The translations under genes were made by a program, and so were the position numbers. 64,000 nt of DNA from Halobacteriales archaeon QS_4_69_31. GTDB lineage: Archaea > Halobacteriota > Halobacteria > Halobacteriales > Haloarculaceae. Numbering within the stretch: position 1 is the first letter of the stretch; each line of letters opens with the position of its first letter. Below, in pieces: positions 9,044 to 17,308 of the stretch. The stretch lies in the NCBI GenBank assembly GCA_003021655.1, contig PXRP01000037.1, forward strand, positions 62,001 to 126,000. Direction: 5' to 3'. A model generated the notes under the pieces. It worked only from the letters and a program-made list of their open reading frames with translations, had not been told where the DNA came from and ran no database searches.

Positions 9044-9988
9044 TCAGGATCCCCCGCCGTCGAGCGCGGCGGCGAGGTTCTCGACGAGTTCCCGGCGCAT
9101 CCTGGCGGTCGCCTCCCGCGTCACACCCGCGGTGTGGGGGGTGTAGTAGACCCGCTCGCGCTCGGGCGGGTCCTCGGGGTAGACGTCGAGTCCGGCCGCG
9201 TCGAAGACGAACCCCTCGCCCACGCGGTCGAGGACGGCGGGGTCGACGATCCCTGCACGGGCGGTGTTGACGAGCGTCCGGTGACGGTCGGCCTCGACCC
9301 CCGCGAGGAGGTCGAGGTCGACCAGCGACCGCGTCTTCTCGGTTAGCGGGAGGTGCAGCGTGACGACGTCTGCCCGCTCGACCAGGTCCGCGAGGTCGGC
9401 CACGAACTGCGCGCCGAGGGCCTCGAACTCGCCGTGGTTCTCGGGGCGGAACGTCCAGACGAGCACGTCGGTCCCGAAGGCCGCGGCCCGCTCGGCGACC
9501 GCGTGGGCGATCGGGCCAGCGCCGACGACTCCGACGGTCTTGCCCTGGAGTTCCCGCGGGCGCCCGGCGAGGCCGTCCCGCCCCTCGCCGTCGAGGACCG
9601 CCCGGTGGGACTCGACCAGGCGCTTCTCGACGGCGAGGACCAGCATCAGCGCGTGTTCGGCCACCGAGACGACGTTGGCCTCCTCGACGCCGACGACCGC
9701 GACGCCGCGCTCGCGGAACGCCGCCGTGTCGACGTGGTCGAGGCCGGCCGACAGCGAGGCCAGCGCCCGGAGTCCGTCGGCCGCCTCGGCCACTTCGCGG
9801 TCGAACTCCTCGAAGACGCCACAGACGACGACGTCGTACTCCCCGACGACGCGTTTCAGCGTCTCTCTGTCGGGTCGGTTGGGGCCCGGGTGGACGGTGA
9901 CCGGCCCGCAGACCCCCTCCAGGCGGTCGACGAACGCCGTCTCCCCCGCCAGGTGCGGGAGACAGACGTAACAGGACCCGGCCGTCAT
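9044..9988 (-). CDS. D-2-hydroxyacid dehydrogenase (NAD-dependent)
   Basis: A 314-residue protein of the D-isomer 2-hydroxyacid dehydrogenase family. The nucleotide-binding loop is VGVVGAGPIAHAVAERA. The catalytic Arg is in NTARAGIVDP, the Glu in LDVYPEDPPE and the His in YYTPHTAGVT. It should interconvert a 2-oxoacid and D-2-hydroxyacid; the substrate is not evident. The ATG at 9988 overlaps the stop of the C45 acyltransferase gene by 4 nt, so the two are coupled and may act on one compound. Confidence 0.88.
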   Translation of the reverse strand: MTAGSCYVCLPHLAGETAFVDRLEGVCGPVTVHPGPNRPDRETLKRVVGEYDVVVCGVFEEFDREVAEAADGLRALASLSAGLDHVDTAAFRERGVAVVGVEEANVVSVAEHALMLVLAVEKRLVESHRAVLDGEGRDGLAGRPRELQGKTVGVVGAGPIAHAVAERAAAFGTDVLVWTFRPENHGEFEALGAQFVADLADLVERADVVTLHLPLTEKTRSLVDLDLLAGVEADRHRTLVNTARAGIVDPAVLDRVGEGFVFDAAGLDVYPEDPPERERVYYTPHTAGVTREATARMRRELVENLAAALDGGGS

Positions 9989-10998
9989 CGGACGCCCATC
10001 GCCCGGCCCCCGTTCGCGCAGGGCGTCCCCCGTATCGTGTGGAGCCTGAGGGGGTCGTAGGTGACCCAGACGACACCGACGGTGGCGACATCTTCGGGGG
10101 CGGAGCCGTGGCGACACAGTGGCGCGTCGTGGTCGTCGAACACCGCCGGAACCGCCGACGGGTCCGCCGCGAGCAGCGCCCTGGCGCGTTCGTAGCGCGG
10201 CCGCGAGGAGCCCGAGTACGCCAGGACCGCTGGCCCCGTCTCCTCCAGCGCGTGGTTGGTGTGGACCCAGGGCACCTGCCCGTCGGCGATTTCGGTGACC
10301 GCCGACCCGTCCGCGCCCGCCTCGACGTTGTAGGCGGACTCCGCGTCGCCCACCAGGTAGTTGTGCGTGCTCATGACCGACGCCCCCTCGAGGATGTCGA
10401 CGGCCTCGGCGGCCGACCCCGCGCGGTGGAGGAGTTCGTGGACGACCACGCTGAACGGGAGGCCGACCAGCGCCCTCTCACCCTGGAGGTTGTTGATGAG
10501 CACGCAGACGCCCGCGGCGTTGACCCCCATGTAGGCGTGCCCGAGTAGCGTCGTGAGCGCCACGTGGTCGTGACCGTCGGCGGGCGCCCGCCGGACGACC
10601 GCGCTGTGGTCCTCGTAGAATTTCAGGTAGTCCCAGGTCTGTGCGTACACCGGCGGGCTGTCCGGCGAGGCCCGCGTTCCGACCGTGGTACACCCCCCCG
10701 AGACTGTGGCGTCGAGCAGGTCCACGAAGTCGCTGTACCCCGAGTACGCCAGGACTTCCCCGGGGTGGACGTCGAGCAGGTCGGCGAGCCGGCGCGACTC
10801 CCGCCAGGCCGGCTCGAACCCCGCCTTTACTGCGTCGGCGACCGCGCCGAACTGCTCCCGGGGGTCCGCGTCTGCGTACGCGTCGAGTGTCCCCCGCCGG
10901 AAGTCGACGACCTCGCCGGCCCCGAGGTCGACCAGCTCTCCGACCAGGTCGCCGGGGTCCCCGCCCGAAGGGACGACCGGGAAATCGCGCTCGCTCAT
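9985..10998 (-). CDS. C45-family peptidase/acyltransferase (Ntn-hydrolase)
   Basis: The 337-residue protein resembles acyl-CoA:6-aminopenicillanate acyltransferase-type Ntn hydrolases. The likely autocatalytic nucleophile is C103 in SGGCTTVG; downstream blocks WDYLKFYEDH, GHAYMGVNAAGVCVLINNL and MSTHNYLVGD match the family core. Members cleave or exchange amide-linked acyl groups. No signal peptide is seen, so it acts in the cytoplasm. A TATA-like box at 11024-11035 precedes the ATG by about 30 nt. It leads a two-gene operon with a D-2-hydroxyacid dehydrogenase. Confidence 0.8.
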   Translation of the reverse strand: MSERDFPVVPSGGDPGDLVGELVDLGAGEVVDFRRGTLDAYADADPREQFGAVADAVKAGFEPAWRESRRLADLLDVHPGEVLAYSGYSDFVDLLDATVSGGCTTVGTRASPDSPPVYAQTWDYLKFYEDHSAVVRRAPADGHDHVALTTLLGHAYMGVNAAGVCVLINNLQGERALVGLPFSVVVHELLHRAGSAAEAVDILEGASVMSTHNYLVGDAESAYNVEAGADGSAVTEIADGQVPWVHTNHALEETGPAVLAYSGSSRPRYERARALLAADPSAVPAVFDDHDAPLCRHGSAPEDVATVGVVWVTYDPLRLHTIRGTPCANGGRAMGVR

Positions 10999-11023
10999 GG
11001 GATACGTGGCCTTGCGGGGGTGG

Positions 11024-11035
11024 CGACTTTAATCG
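11024..11035 (-). promoter_or_regulatory. TATA-like box of the C45/dehydrogenase operon
   Basis: On the minus strand the sequence reads CGATTAAAGTCG, about 30 nt before the ATG at 10998 with no Shine-Dalgarno, consistent with a leaderless transcript. Confidence 0.5.
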
Positions 11036-11139
11036 CCCGCCACCGGCCGCCCCGGGCGATCCCTCCTGGTCGACACCCCGATTCCCGGACCACTCTCGAC
11101 AGAGACCACAGACGAAACCGATTCACACTCGAAAAAGAG

Positions 11140-11262
11140 GCAGAAAACAGAGTTTATGAGTGAATAAAATTGAATAGGAATTTAAAAGGATAAATAAGCG
11201 ACTTCATTTCTAAAAATTAAATAGATCGAGAAAATAGTGAATAAGATGAGTACATATCGCAT
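11140..11262. other. AT-rich island with GAGTGAATA repeats
   Basis: About 120 nt of strongly AT-rich DNA stand out in the GC-rich genome. The word AGTGAATA occurs twice in direct orientation (about 11159-11166 and 11236-11243) and once inverted (11264-11271, at the end of the neighbouring zinc-protein gene), the last two forming a possible hairpin. No gene is visible. It may be a terminator region, an insertion-site scar or a regulatory island. Confidence 0.5.
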
Positions 11263-11418
11263 CTATTCACTCTCGTCGGTGGGTTTGACGTAGGGATTTC
11301 CGCACGTCGGGCAGTCGTGGTAGTCACGTTCGAACCCGGTACCGCAGTGGACACACCGGTAGGGTGGTTCGTCGTCTCCGCCGCCGAGCAGTCGTCGGAT
11401 GCGCTGGATCGGGTTCAT
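11263..11418 (-). CDS. Small zinc-ribbon protein
   Basis: A 51-residue protein with one zinc ribbon: CVHCGTGF then CPTCGNPY, four cysteines in two CxxC pairs, ending in an acidic tail. The start at 11418 (MNPIQRIRRLLGG) is chosen because the upstream in-frame extension is Arg/Pro-rich and looks non-coding. Such micro-zinc-finger proteins are frequent in haloarchaea and mostly unassigned. It stands alone beside an AT-rich island. Confidence 0.75.
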   Translation of the reverse strand: MNPIQRIRRLLGGGDDEPPYRCVHCGTGFERDYHDCPTCGNPYVKPTDESE

Positions 11419-11510
11419 AGTCGATGTCTGCGGGGCGGGGCAGTAAAAATCCGGCCGTCGCCGGGCCGGACTCGCGCCGGCGTGGACCGAATCGCCCGAC
11501 CCCGACAACC

Positions 11511-11567
11511 CCTGACAGGACTATCACTGTCAGGACCTGTTCGAAGTCACGGATCTGATAGTTCGAC
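11511..11567. repeat. Inverted repeat plus IS-end-like sequence
   Basis: CCTGACAG (11511-11518) and CTGTCAGG (11527-11534) form a perfect 8-bp inverted repeat with an 8-nt loop. Immediately after, GGACCTGTTC and TCTGATA are separated by 11 nt; the same two words with the same 11-nt gap occur inverted just after the decayed IS630 transposase (about 25093-25120). This may be a solo end of a related insertion sequence. GGACCTGTTC alone also occurs in coding DNA, so only the spaced pair is informative. Confidence 0.35.
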
Positions 11568-11627
11568 CCTCGTGGCGCCCGTCACCGGAGCACTGTCCGT
11601 CGCGGGCGACGACGTACGACAGTCAAC

Positions 11628-11636
11628 AATTATAAC
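11628..11636 (+). promoter_or_regulatory. TATA-like box of the first Gfo/Idh gene
   Basis: AATTATAAC lies about 31 nt upstream of the ATG at 11663, without a Shine-Dalgarno between them. Confidence 0.55.
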
Positions 11637-11662
11637 ACGGTCGGTATACAGGTAGCGTACGC

Positions 11663-12745
11663 ATGGCCGAAACGCAGACCGAAGTCGGGGTCGTGGGGTT
11701 GGGTACCCACGGCACTAATCACGCCGAGATCCTGACGGGGATGGGCCACGAGGTGTTCGGTGCCGACACGAACCCGAAATCGCGCCGCGAGTTCCAGAAG
11801 CGATTCGACACGACGACGTACGACAGCCCCTCGGACCTGTTCCAATCGGGGATCGACGCGGCGGTCATCTCGACGCCGAACAAGTTCCACGAACCCACGG
11901 CGACAGAGGCGATGGACGTCGGACTCGACGTGCTCCTCGAGAAACCGCTCGCACACACTTTAGAGAGCGCCGAGCGGATCCACGAGGCCGCCATCGAGAC
12001 CGGCAACATCTGTATGGTGGGGTTTCACCACCGTTACCGGAACGCCTGCCAGCTCGTCAAGGAGTACATCGACGAGGGGTACTTCGGGGAGATCACCCAC
12101 ATCGACGCGAAATTCATCCGCCGCCGGGGGGTACCGGGACGGGGGACGTGGTACACGTCCGAGGACATCGCGGGCGGCGGCGCGATGATCGACATCGGCG
12201 CCCACCTGATGGACATGTTACTGTATTTCAGCGGCTGGGCCGAGATCGACGAGGTGATGGCGACGAAACGGTCGGACTTCGGCCAGCACGGCGACTACGC
12301 CTACATCGAGATGTGGGGCGAGGACGACGAGGCCAAAATGTACGACGTCGAGGACTCCGTGACGGCCGCCTGTACGTTCGAACACGGGATGACGGCGAAC
12401 ATCGAGGTCGCCTGGGCGGCCAACACGAATTCGTCCCACTCGTACAAGCTCCGGGGAACGGAGGCCGGCGCACACGTGGACATCGTCGAACCACACCGCG
12501 AGCAGGTCGAGGGCGTCACCGAGCGCCGAAACCAGCTCGAACTGTTCGAGGTGCGCAAGGCCTGTGTCGACCACTACGTCGACTCGGAAGTGGTCGTCCC
12601 GGACAACGACCCCTACGCGGCCCAGCTGGAGACGTTCATCGACGCTGTCGTCGCCGGTGAACGCCCGCCGACGACGAACGTCGACGAGGCGCTCCGGGTC
12701 CAGCGCGCGGTCGACCGCGTCTACCGGGAGGGCAAACCCCCGTAG
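11663..12745 (+). CDS. Gfo/Idh/MocA-family oxidoreductase
   Basis: The 360-residue NAD(P)-dependent sugar/cyclitol-type dehydrogenase has an intact Rossmann loop VVGLGTHGTNH (residues 10-20), the EKP motif with catalytic K94 (LLEKPLAHT) and D.G.H..D (residues 177-184, DIGAHLMD). The C-terminal Gfo/Idh sheet domain follows. It probably oxidises a sugar or sugar acid imported by the ABC system downstream. The transcription unit runs alone, followed by an IclR regulator with its own promoter. A paralog at 19216 has lost these catalytic motifs. Confidence 0.9.
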   Translation: MAETQTEVGVVGLGTHGTNHAEILTGMGHEVFGADTNPKSRREFQKRFDTTTYDSPSDLFQSGIDAAVISTPNKFHEPTATEAMDVGLDVLLEKPLAHTLESAERIHEAAIETGNICMVGFHHRYRNACQLVKEYIDEGYFGEITHIDAKFIRRRGVPGRGTWYTSEDIAGGGAMIDIGAHLMDMLLYFSGWAEIDEVMATKRSDFGQHGDYAYIEMWGEDDEAKMYDVEDSVTAACTFEHGMTANIEVAWAANTNSSHSYKLRGTEAGAHVDIVEPHREQVEGVTERRNQLELFEVRKACVDHYVDSEVVVPDNDPYAAQLETFIDAVVAGERPPTTNVDEALRVQRAVDRVYREGKPP

Positions 12746-12764
12746 CCGCCCCCGTCGAGTGTTA

Positions 12765-12773
12765 CTGTTTAAG
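12765..12773 (+). promoter_or_regulatory. TATA-like box of the IclR gene
   Basis: CTGTTTAAG is about 28 nt before the ATG at 12797; it lies right after the stop of the upstream Gfo/Idh gene, giving the regulator its own leaderless promoter. Confidence 0.5.
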
Positions 12774-12796
12774 TCCCTACGCGCGTATATCGAGGC

Positions 12797-13597
12797 ATGG
12801 CACAGGATGGGTCCGCTTCGACGGGGAAGACGATCCGCTCGGTGGAGACCGCGATGTCGGTCCTGGAGGCCATTCAGCGCCACGAACCGGTCGGGGTGAC
12901 GACGATCACCGAAGAGACTGACCGGTCCAAAAGCACGGTCCACCACCACGTCTCCACGCTGTGTGAGGCGGGCTACCTCGAACGCGTCGGCGACCAGTAC
13001 CAGCTCAGCCTGACGTTCCTCACGCTCGGCGGACAGGTCCGCGAACGCAAGCAACTCTACCACCTCGCGAAAGACGACGTGGACGCGCTCGCGGAGCGGA
13101 CGGGCGAGCAGTCACGGCTCATCGTCGAGGAGGACGGCCTCGGCGTCACGCTCTACCGGGCGACCGGCGAGCACGGCGCTGCCACGGATACCCACGTCGG
13201 GAGCACCCAGGACCTGTACTGTACCGCCGCGGGCAAGGCGTTCCTGGCCGAACTCCCCGCCGAAACGGTCGACGCCTACATCGAGGACCAGGCGTTCGTC
13301 CCCTACACCGAACACACGATCGACGACCCTGAAACACTCCGGAAGGAACTCGACGCGATAGGGTCCCGGGGCGTCGCCTTCGACGACCAGGAGTACTTCG
13401 AAGGGGTCCGCTGTGTGGCCTCGGCGATAGGCTCCCAGTCGGGCGAACTCCTCGGGGCGATTAGCGTTTCCGCCCCCGTCGAACGGATGGACGAAGAACG
13501 GTTCCGCTCCGAGATCCCCGACCAGCTCCAGAACGTCGCGGGCGTCGTCGAGATCAACTCCGCGTACTCCGAGTGGACCGACGCCTTCTCCGGGTGA
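12797..13597 (+). CDS. IclR-family transcriptional regulator
   Basis: The 266-residue protein has an N-terminal winged helix (about residues 10-75; recognition region TDRSKSTVHHHVSTL) and a C-terminal IclR effector domain including LYCTAAGKAFLAELP and GVAFDDQEYFEGVRCVASAI. In haloarchaea IclR proteins control sugar catabolism and uptake genes. Location between two Gfo/Idh genes and the importer makes it the likely local regulator. Candidate palindromic sites lie downstream at 13884-13941. Effector and sign of regulation are unknown. Confidence 0.9.
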   Translation: MAQDGSASTGKTIRSVETAMSVLEAIQRHEPVGVTTITEETDRSKSTVHHHVSTLCEAGYLERVGDQYQLSLTFLTLGGQVRERKQLYHLAKDDVDALAERTGEQSRLIVEEDGLGVTLYRATGEHGAATDTHVGSTQDLYCTAAGKAFLAELPAETVDAYIEDQAFVPYTEHTIDDPETLRKELDAIGSRGVAFDDQEYFEGVRCVASAIGSQSGELLGAISVSAPVERMDEERFRSEIPDQLQNVAGVVEINSAYSEWTDAFSG

Positions 13598-13692
13598 CCG
13601 ACCCCGTCGGCGGCCCCTGAACGCCGACCCGTCCGTCCGCCCTGTCGGGCCGCTTCGACCAACTGCTGTCGGACCACAGAGAGGTACCATAT

Positions 13693-13712
13693 CGGTATTC
13701 GAATATATACCG
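13693..13712. repeat. AT-rich inverted repeat downstream of the IclR gene
   Basis: CGGTAT (13693-13698) and ATACCG (13707-13712) are inverted arms around TCGAATAT. It could be a terminator-like hairpin or a protein site. Its core ATTCGAATAT resembles words at 24213 and 37060-37100. Confidence 0.4.
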
Positions 13713-13883
13713 GGGCACGTCTCCCGACACCTTTTCAAGAGCCGGTCGTGGTTCCCCCGGCGAACCGGGTGTCTGGGCGGCTGCTGTTTGACTATATACT
13801 ACATGATCATCCACACAGTGAGCAGCGATTACGTGCCTAACACTGTAATTTCCCGGCGTTCCCCCTCCTGAGACCGGTCCGAT

Positions 13884-13941
13884 TGTTTGATCCAGTGAAA
13901 CAGCCCGTCCCGAGCGCGGATGCGTTTCACAGAGTCAAACA
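13884..13941. promoter_or_regulatory. Paired palindrome-like sites, candidate IclR operators
   Basis: TGTTTGATCCAGTGAAACA (13884-13902) and, inverted, TGTTTGACTCTGTGAAACG (13923-13941) share TGTTTGAnnnnGTGAAAC. Each is itself partly palindromic and the two are 39 nt apart. A third half, TGTTTGAC, sits at about 13786. The pattern suits a dimeric regulator; the neighbouring IclR is the natural candidate, but this is inference. Confidence 0.35.
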
Positions 13942-14145
13942 GTCGCGGGTCGAATCGAGGTGGCGAGAGTCGCCGTTCGGTCCTGCTCGTCCGTGACGCG
14001 CGGTCGAAAGCGCGCGACCGGGTCCGCCCTGTGGCTACTGTGTGGTGGGACCTCGCCCGCTCGTCGCTTCACAGCCAGGGCTGGGTCGACGGACAGAAAA
14101 CGGTTCGTCGAGCGGAAAACGAGGGGACTGCGCCGGGGATGGCCG

Positions 14146-16170
14146 TTATTCGGCTCTGCCGTTGACTCTCCCTTCCTTCATCCACAGCCACGGCGCGCGG
14201 TGGTAGTAGACGCGCTGGCTACGGTCGGGGAACTGGAAGGCGTCGGTCTTGCCGAAGTTGGTGAAGACCTCGTCGAACAGCTCCAGGTTCGGAACGGCCC
14301 AGTTGGCGTACCAGGCGAACTCCTTGGTGAGCTCCACGAGCCGCTCCTTGGAGGTCGCCTGTCGCATCTGCTGGTTGAGCACGAACGGCTTGAGCGTCTT
14401 CACGTTGCCGACGTTGTCGAGGTCGAGCGTCTCGGTGCCGACCTGCCCGGGGTACTCCGGCCGGATGACCTGGTTCAGGCGGTCGTCGCGCTTCTTGCCT
14501 TCCTGGATCTCGCGCTCGACGGGGTCACAGCCGACGTCCCTGTCCGGGTTGGCGAGCATGCTGAGCCCCCAGCCGTTGAGTTCCTGCCAGCCCTTGCCGT
14601 TGCGGCCGAGTCCGTACCATAGTGCCGGGTGCAGGCCCTGCTGGAACCACGTGGCCATGTCGTACTCGAAGGAGTTCTGCCAGATGTTCTGGAACCCGGA
14701 GTACGACAACGGCTGCACCTCGGTCTGGATACCGAAGTCACCCAGCTTGTCGCTGAGGTAGTTCGAGATGAACTTGTACTTGTTCCAGGAGGGGGTGATG
14801 TGGGTGAGCTCTATCGTGTCGCCGTCGGGGCCGACCCAGTTGCCGCCCTGCTTGGAGTAGCCGGCGTCTTCCATCATCGTCGTCGCCTCGTCGAGCTGTG
14901 CACCCTGTCCGTAGTTGATCATGTTGTTGCGGACGCTCTCGGACAGGAAGTTGTTCTCGATCTGGGTCGTCGCCATGTTCTGGGTGCCGGGGCTGGTCGC
15001 GTTGACCCCGATCCCGCTTTTGAGCGCCTGCAGGATCTCGTCGTGGTTGATGGCGTAGGCCAGCGCACGGCGGACGCGGGGCCTGTTGAGGTGTTTGTTG
15101 GCCTTGTTGAGTTTGAGGCCGATCTGGGCGCCCGTCGGCACCTTGTGGACGACTTCGTAGGCGTCGTTGCTGATGCCGGTCCCGGAGATCTGTCCGACGC
15201 TGCCCGCGTCGACGCGCCCGTTGGAGACGGCCTGCGTGAGCTTCTGGTTGCTCTCCAGAAGGTCGATGGTGAACTTCTCGAGGTTGGTCCTGTCGGACCA
15301 CCGGTGACCCTCCCACTTCTCGTGGACGAGTTTCTGGGTGTTCCAGTCCGAGGGCTTCCATAGGCCGATCCCGTACTCGTTGTCGACGACGTCCTGCATC
15401 GTGATCTCGGCCTGCTGGAACTCCTCGGTGACCGAGTTGATCTCGGACTCGCTGCTCGCGTTCCGGTACTCGTTGAGCCACGGCTCGTACCACTCCCACT
15501 GGGGCCAGCTGTTCCCGAACCGCTGGTTGAGCAGCGCCAGCGTCGGGTTCTGCGCACAGTTGTAGTTGAACCGTATCGTCGGCGGGTCGTCGGAGACGAT
15601 CTCGGCCGGTTGGTCGGGACTTTCTTCCTGGTAGTACGTCTGGAAGTTGAAGATCTTGTTGCTCGCCACGATGTCCTTGCCCCGGAGCGGGGTCCCGTCC
15701 CACCACTCCAGACCTTCGCGGTAGGTCATCGTGGCCGACTTGTTGTCGTCTGCGACCTCGAACGACTCGGCGTTGAGGTAGATCGGCTCCCCGCGCAGGT
15801 TCGTCTGGACGCCCATGGCACCCCAGATGTTCTGGATGAACCACGGATTGTTGGCGCTGGCCGCCTCCGGGTTCAGGTTCGCCTCGACCGGGTTCCAGTC
15901 GGACTTGAACGCCCAGTTGAACTCGGGGTCCTGGGCCTCCTCGGGGACCGGCGTGGGGGTCGGACCCTCGGTGGCCGGCGTCTCCATCTCGGTCGTCTCC
16001 ATCCCACCGTCACCGTCACCGTCGCCGTCGCCGTCGCCGCCGCCCGTCGAAGTCCCGCCGTCGCCGTCGCCGCTACACCCCGCCGCCGCCAGCACACCGC
16101 TACTCGCCAGGGCAGCGAGCATTCGTCGTCGGTTGACTGAGTCCACCTCTCTTTTGTCAGGGTCTGTCAT
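14146..16170 (-). CDS. ABC transporter substrate-binding lipoprotein (family 5, Tat-exported)
   Basis: This 674-residue protein starts with a twin-arginine signal (NRRRMLAALASSG, residues 13-25) and a lipobox ending at C32 (AAAGC). A Gly/Asp/Thr-rich linker to about residue 80 and an SBP_bac_5 domain follow. Family-5 proteins bind peptides, nickel or oligosaccharides; the Gfo/Idh and GH5-relic neighbours favour an oligosaccharide, by inference. It is the first gene of a minus-strand group with two permeases lying upstream on the map, separated by about 118 nt from the nearer one, and has its own TATA-like box at 16196-16207. Confidence 0.9.
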   Translation of the reverse strand: MTDPDKREVDSVNRRRMLAALASSGVLAAAGCSGDGDGGTSTGGGDGDGDGDGDGGMETTEMETPATEGPTPTPVPEEAQDPEFNWAFKSDWNPVEANLNPEAASANNPWFIQNIWGAMGVQTNLRGEPIYLNAESFEVADDNKSATMTYREGLEWWDGTPLRGKDIVASNKIFNFQTYYQEESPDQPAEIVSDDPPTIRFNYNCAQNPTLALLNQRFGNSWPQWEWYEPWLNEYRNASSESEINSVTEEFQQAEITMQDVVDNEYGIGLWKPSDWNTQKLVHEKWEGHRWSDRTNLEKFTIDLLESNQKLTQAVSNGRVDAGSVGQISGTGISNDAYEVVHKVPTGAQIGLKLNKANKHLNRPRVRRALAYAINHDEILQALKSGIGVNATSPGTQNMATTQIENNFLSESVRNNMINYGQGAQLDEATTMMEDAGYSKQGGNWVGPDGDTIELTHITPSWNKYKFISNYLSDKLGDFGIQTEVQPLSYSGFQNIWQNSFEYDMATWFQQGLHPALWYGLGRNGKGWQELNGWGLSMLANPDRDVGCDPVEREIQEGKKRDDRLNQVIRPEYPGQVGTETLDLDNVGNVKTLKPFVLNQQMRQATSKERLVELTKEFAWYANWAVPNLELFDEVFTNFGKTDAFQFPDRSQRVYYHRAPWLWMKEGRVNGRAE

Positions 16171-16195
16171 GACTCACTTTGAGTGGTCTTTCCAG

Positions 16196-16207
16196 GTAAA
16201 TAAACGT
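16196..16207 (-). promoter_or_regulatory. TATA-like box of the binding-protein gene
   Basis: On the minus strand CGTTTATTTACC is centred about 32 nt before the ATG at 16170, with no Shine-Dalgarno. It lies in the 118-nt gap after the permease genes and would allow higher expression of the binding protein than of the permeases. Confidence 0.55.
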
Positions 16208-16288
16208 TTCGAACACTCCGGACAGGACACCAGAGACCGGGCTTGCATCCGGCGGGTTCGGGTTGAACGCGGGGGCAGGAAGGGGGTG

Positions 16289-17308
16289 TCAGTCGTGCTC
16301 GCCGTGGGAGGCGTCGCCGTCCTGAGCGTGGCGCGCGCGCAGACGGACGTTCCAGAGCTGGTCCATGGCCTGGGCCGTCAGGATCAGTCCCAGGACGAGG
16401 ATAACGATCATCAACATCGGGAACACCAGCCAGTGGAGCTGGCCGATGTTGGTCAGGTCGGAGGTGTCGTAGGCCTCCTGCATGATGACCCCCCAGGTCT
16501 TCGAGGCGCCACCGAGCACGCCGATGAAGTACAGGCCGATACCCTCGAAGATGATCCGCCGGGAGCTGAACGCGAAGTTGACGGTGATGTACGGCATCAG
16601 GTTCCGGATGATGTACTTCCGGACGATGCGCGTGTCCGACAGTCCCATGACGCGTGCCGCCTCGATGACGTCCTCCTCGCGCATCGAGAGTACTTCGGAG
16701 CGGACCGTGCGGGCCAGGCCCGGCCAGTTGTTGATCCCGAGGATGACCCCGACGATGAGGGGGTCGCTCGGGCGGTAGAAGGCCGCGAGCACGACCACCA
16801 GCGGGAGGGCCGGGATAGTCATCATCGTGTCCGAGAACATCATCAGCAGGTAGTCGAGCCGGCCGGACTTGTACCCCGCGACGGTGCCGACGGCCGTCCC
16901 GACGAACATCGAGAAGACGGCCCCCGAGAGGATCATCAGGAGCACCGCGGGCGTCGTGTGGACGATCTGGCGGTGGACCTGCTGGCCCAGCGCGGCCGTC
17001 CCCAGCGGGTAATCGAGGCTCTGGAACGGCGGCGCCCACAGCTCCGCATCGAGCGTCGTCGGTTGTTTGACGACCAGCGGCCCGACGGTCCCCAGCAGGA
17101 CGACGAACGTCAGGAGGCTGATACCGATGACACCGCGGGCGTCCCCGGCGAGGATCCGCAGTGGCGCGACGACCTTGAGGTTGAACGCGTCTGCCCACCG
17201 CTCCTTGCGGGTCCGCTTCGAGAGCGTCCCCGTGCGGTTGAACAGGTCGTCCTCGGTGACCCCGCCGTCGGTCCGGGTCTCGCGGTCAGAAGCTTTCACG
17301 CTCGTCAC
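16289..17308 (-). CDS. ABC transporter permease (DppC/OppC type)
   Basis: A 339-residue inner-membrane permease. An N-terminal cytoplasmic stretch to about residue 60 is followed by a first TM (ISLLTFVVLLGTVG) and a BPD_transp_1 core. The coupling EAA-like loop is VIEAARVMGLSDTRIVRKY. The C-terminus ends with a His/Asp-rich tail. It overlaps the upstream permease gene by 23 nt and works with it, the family-5 binding protein and the two ATPases at 20.6-22.7 kb. Confidence 0.9.
   Translation of the reverse strand: MTSVKASDRETRTDGGVTEDDLFNRTGTLSKRTRKERWADAFNLKVVAPLRILAGDARGVIGISLLTFVVLLGTVGPLVVKQPTTLDAELWAPPFQSLDYPLGTAALGQQVHRQIVHTTPAVLLMILSGAVFSMFVGTAVGTVAGYKSGRLDYLLMMFSDTMMTIPALPLVVVLAAFYRPSDPLIVGVILGINNWPGLARTVRSEVLSMREEDVIEAARVMGLSDTRIVRKYIIRNLMPYITVNFAFSSRRIIFEGIGLYFIGVLGGASKTWGVIMQEAYDTSDLTNIGQLHWLVFPMLMIVILVLGLILTAQAMDQLWNVRLRARHAQDGDASHGEHD

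Larger units (their letters stand above)
13598..14145. other. Intergenic region with candidate operators, no gene
   Basis: About 550 nt between the IclR gene and the binding-protein gene (which ends here on the minus strand). It holds an AT-rich hairpin at 13693-13712 and a pair of related 19-nt palindrome-like words at 13884 and 13923. Open frames here are Arg-rich and unlike haloarchaeal proteins. Confidence 0.6.

Noticed and set aside
7848-10091. Very long minus-strand frame crossing moeA and the dehydrogenase gene
   Set aside because: It is out of frame with both genes and Arg/Gly/Pro-rich; the real genes have promoters, overlaps and motifs.
13950-13975. T-loop-like GGGTCGAATC suggesting a tRNA
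   Set aside because: No acceptor, D or anticodon stems can be built around it.
13920-14165. Small plus-strand ORF between IclR and the binding-protein gene
   Set aside because: Arg/Ser-rich translation and it runs into the antisense of the binding-protein gene; the start overlaps a candidate operator.
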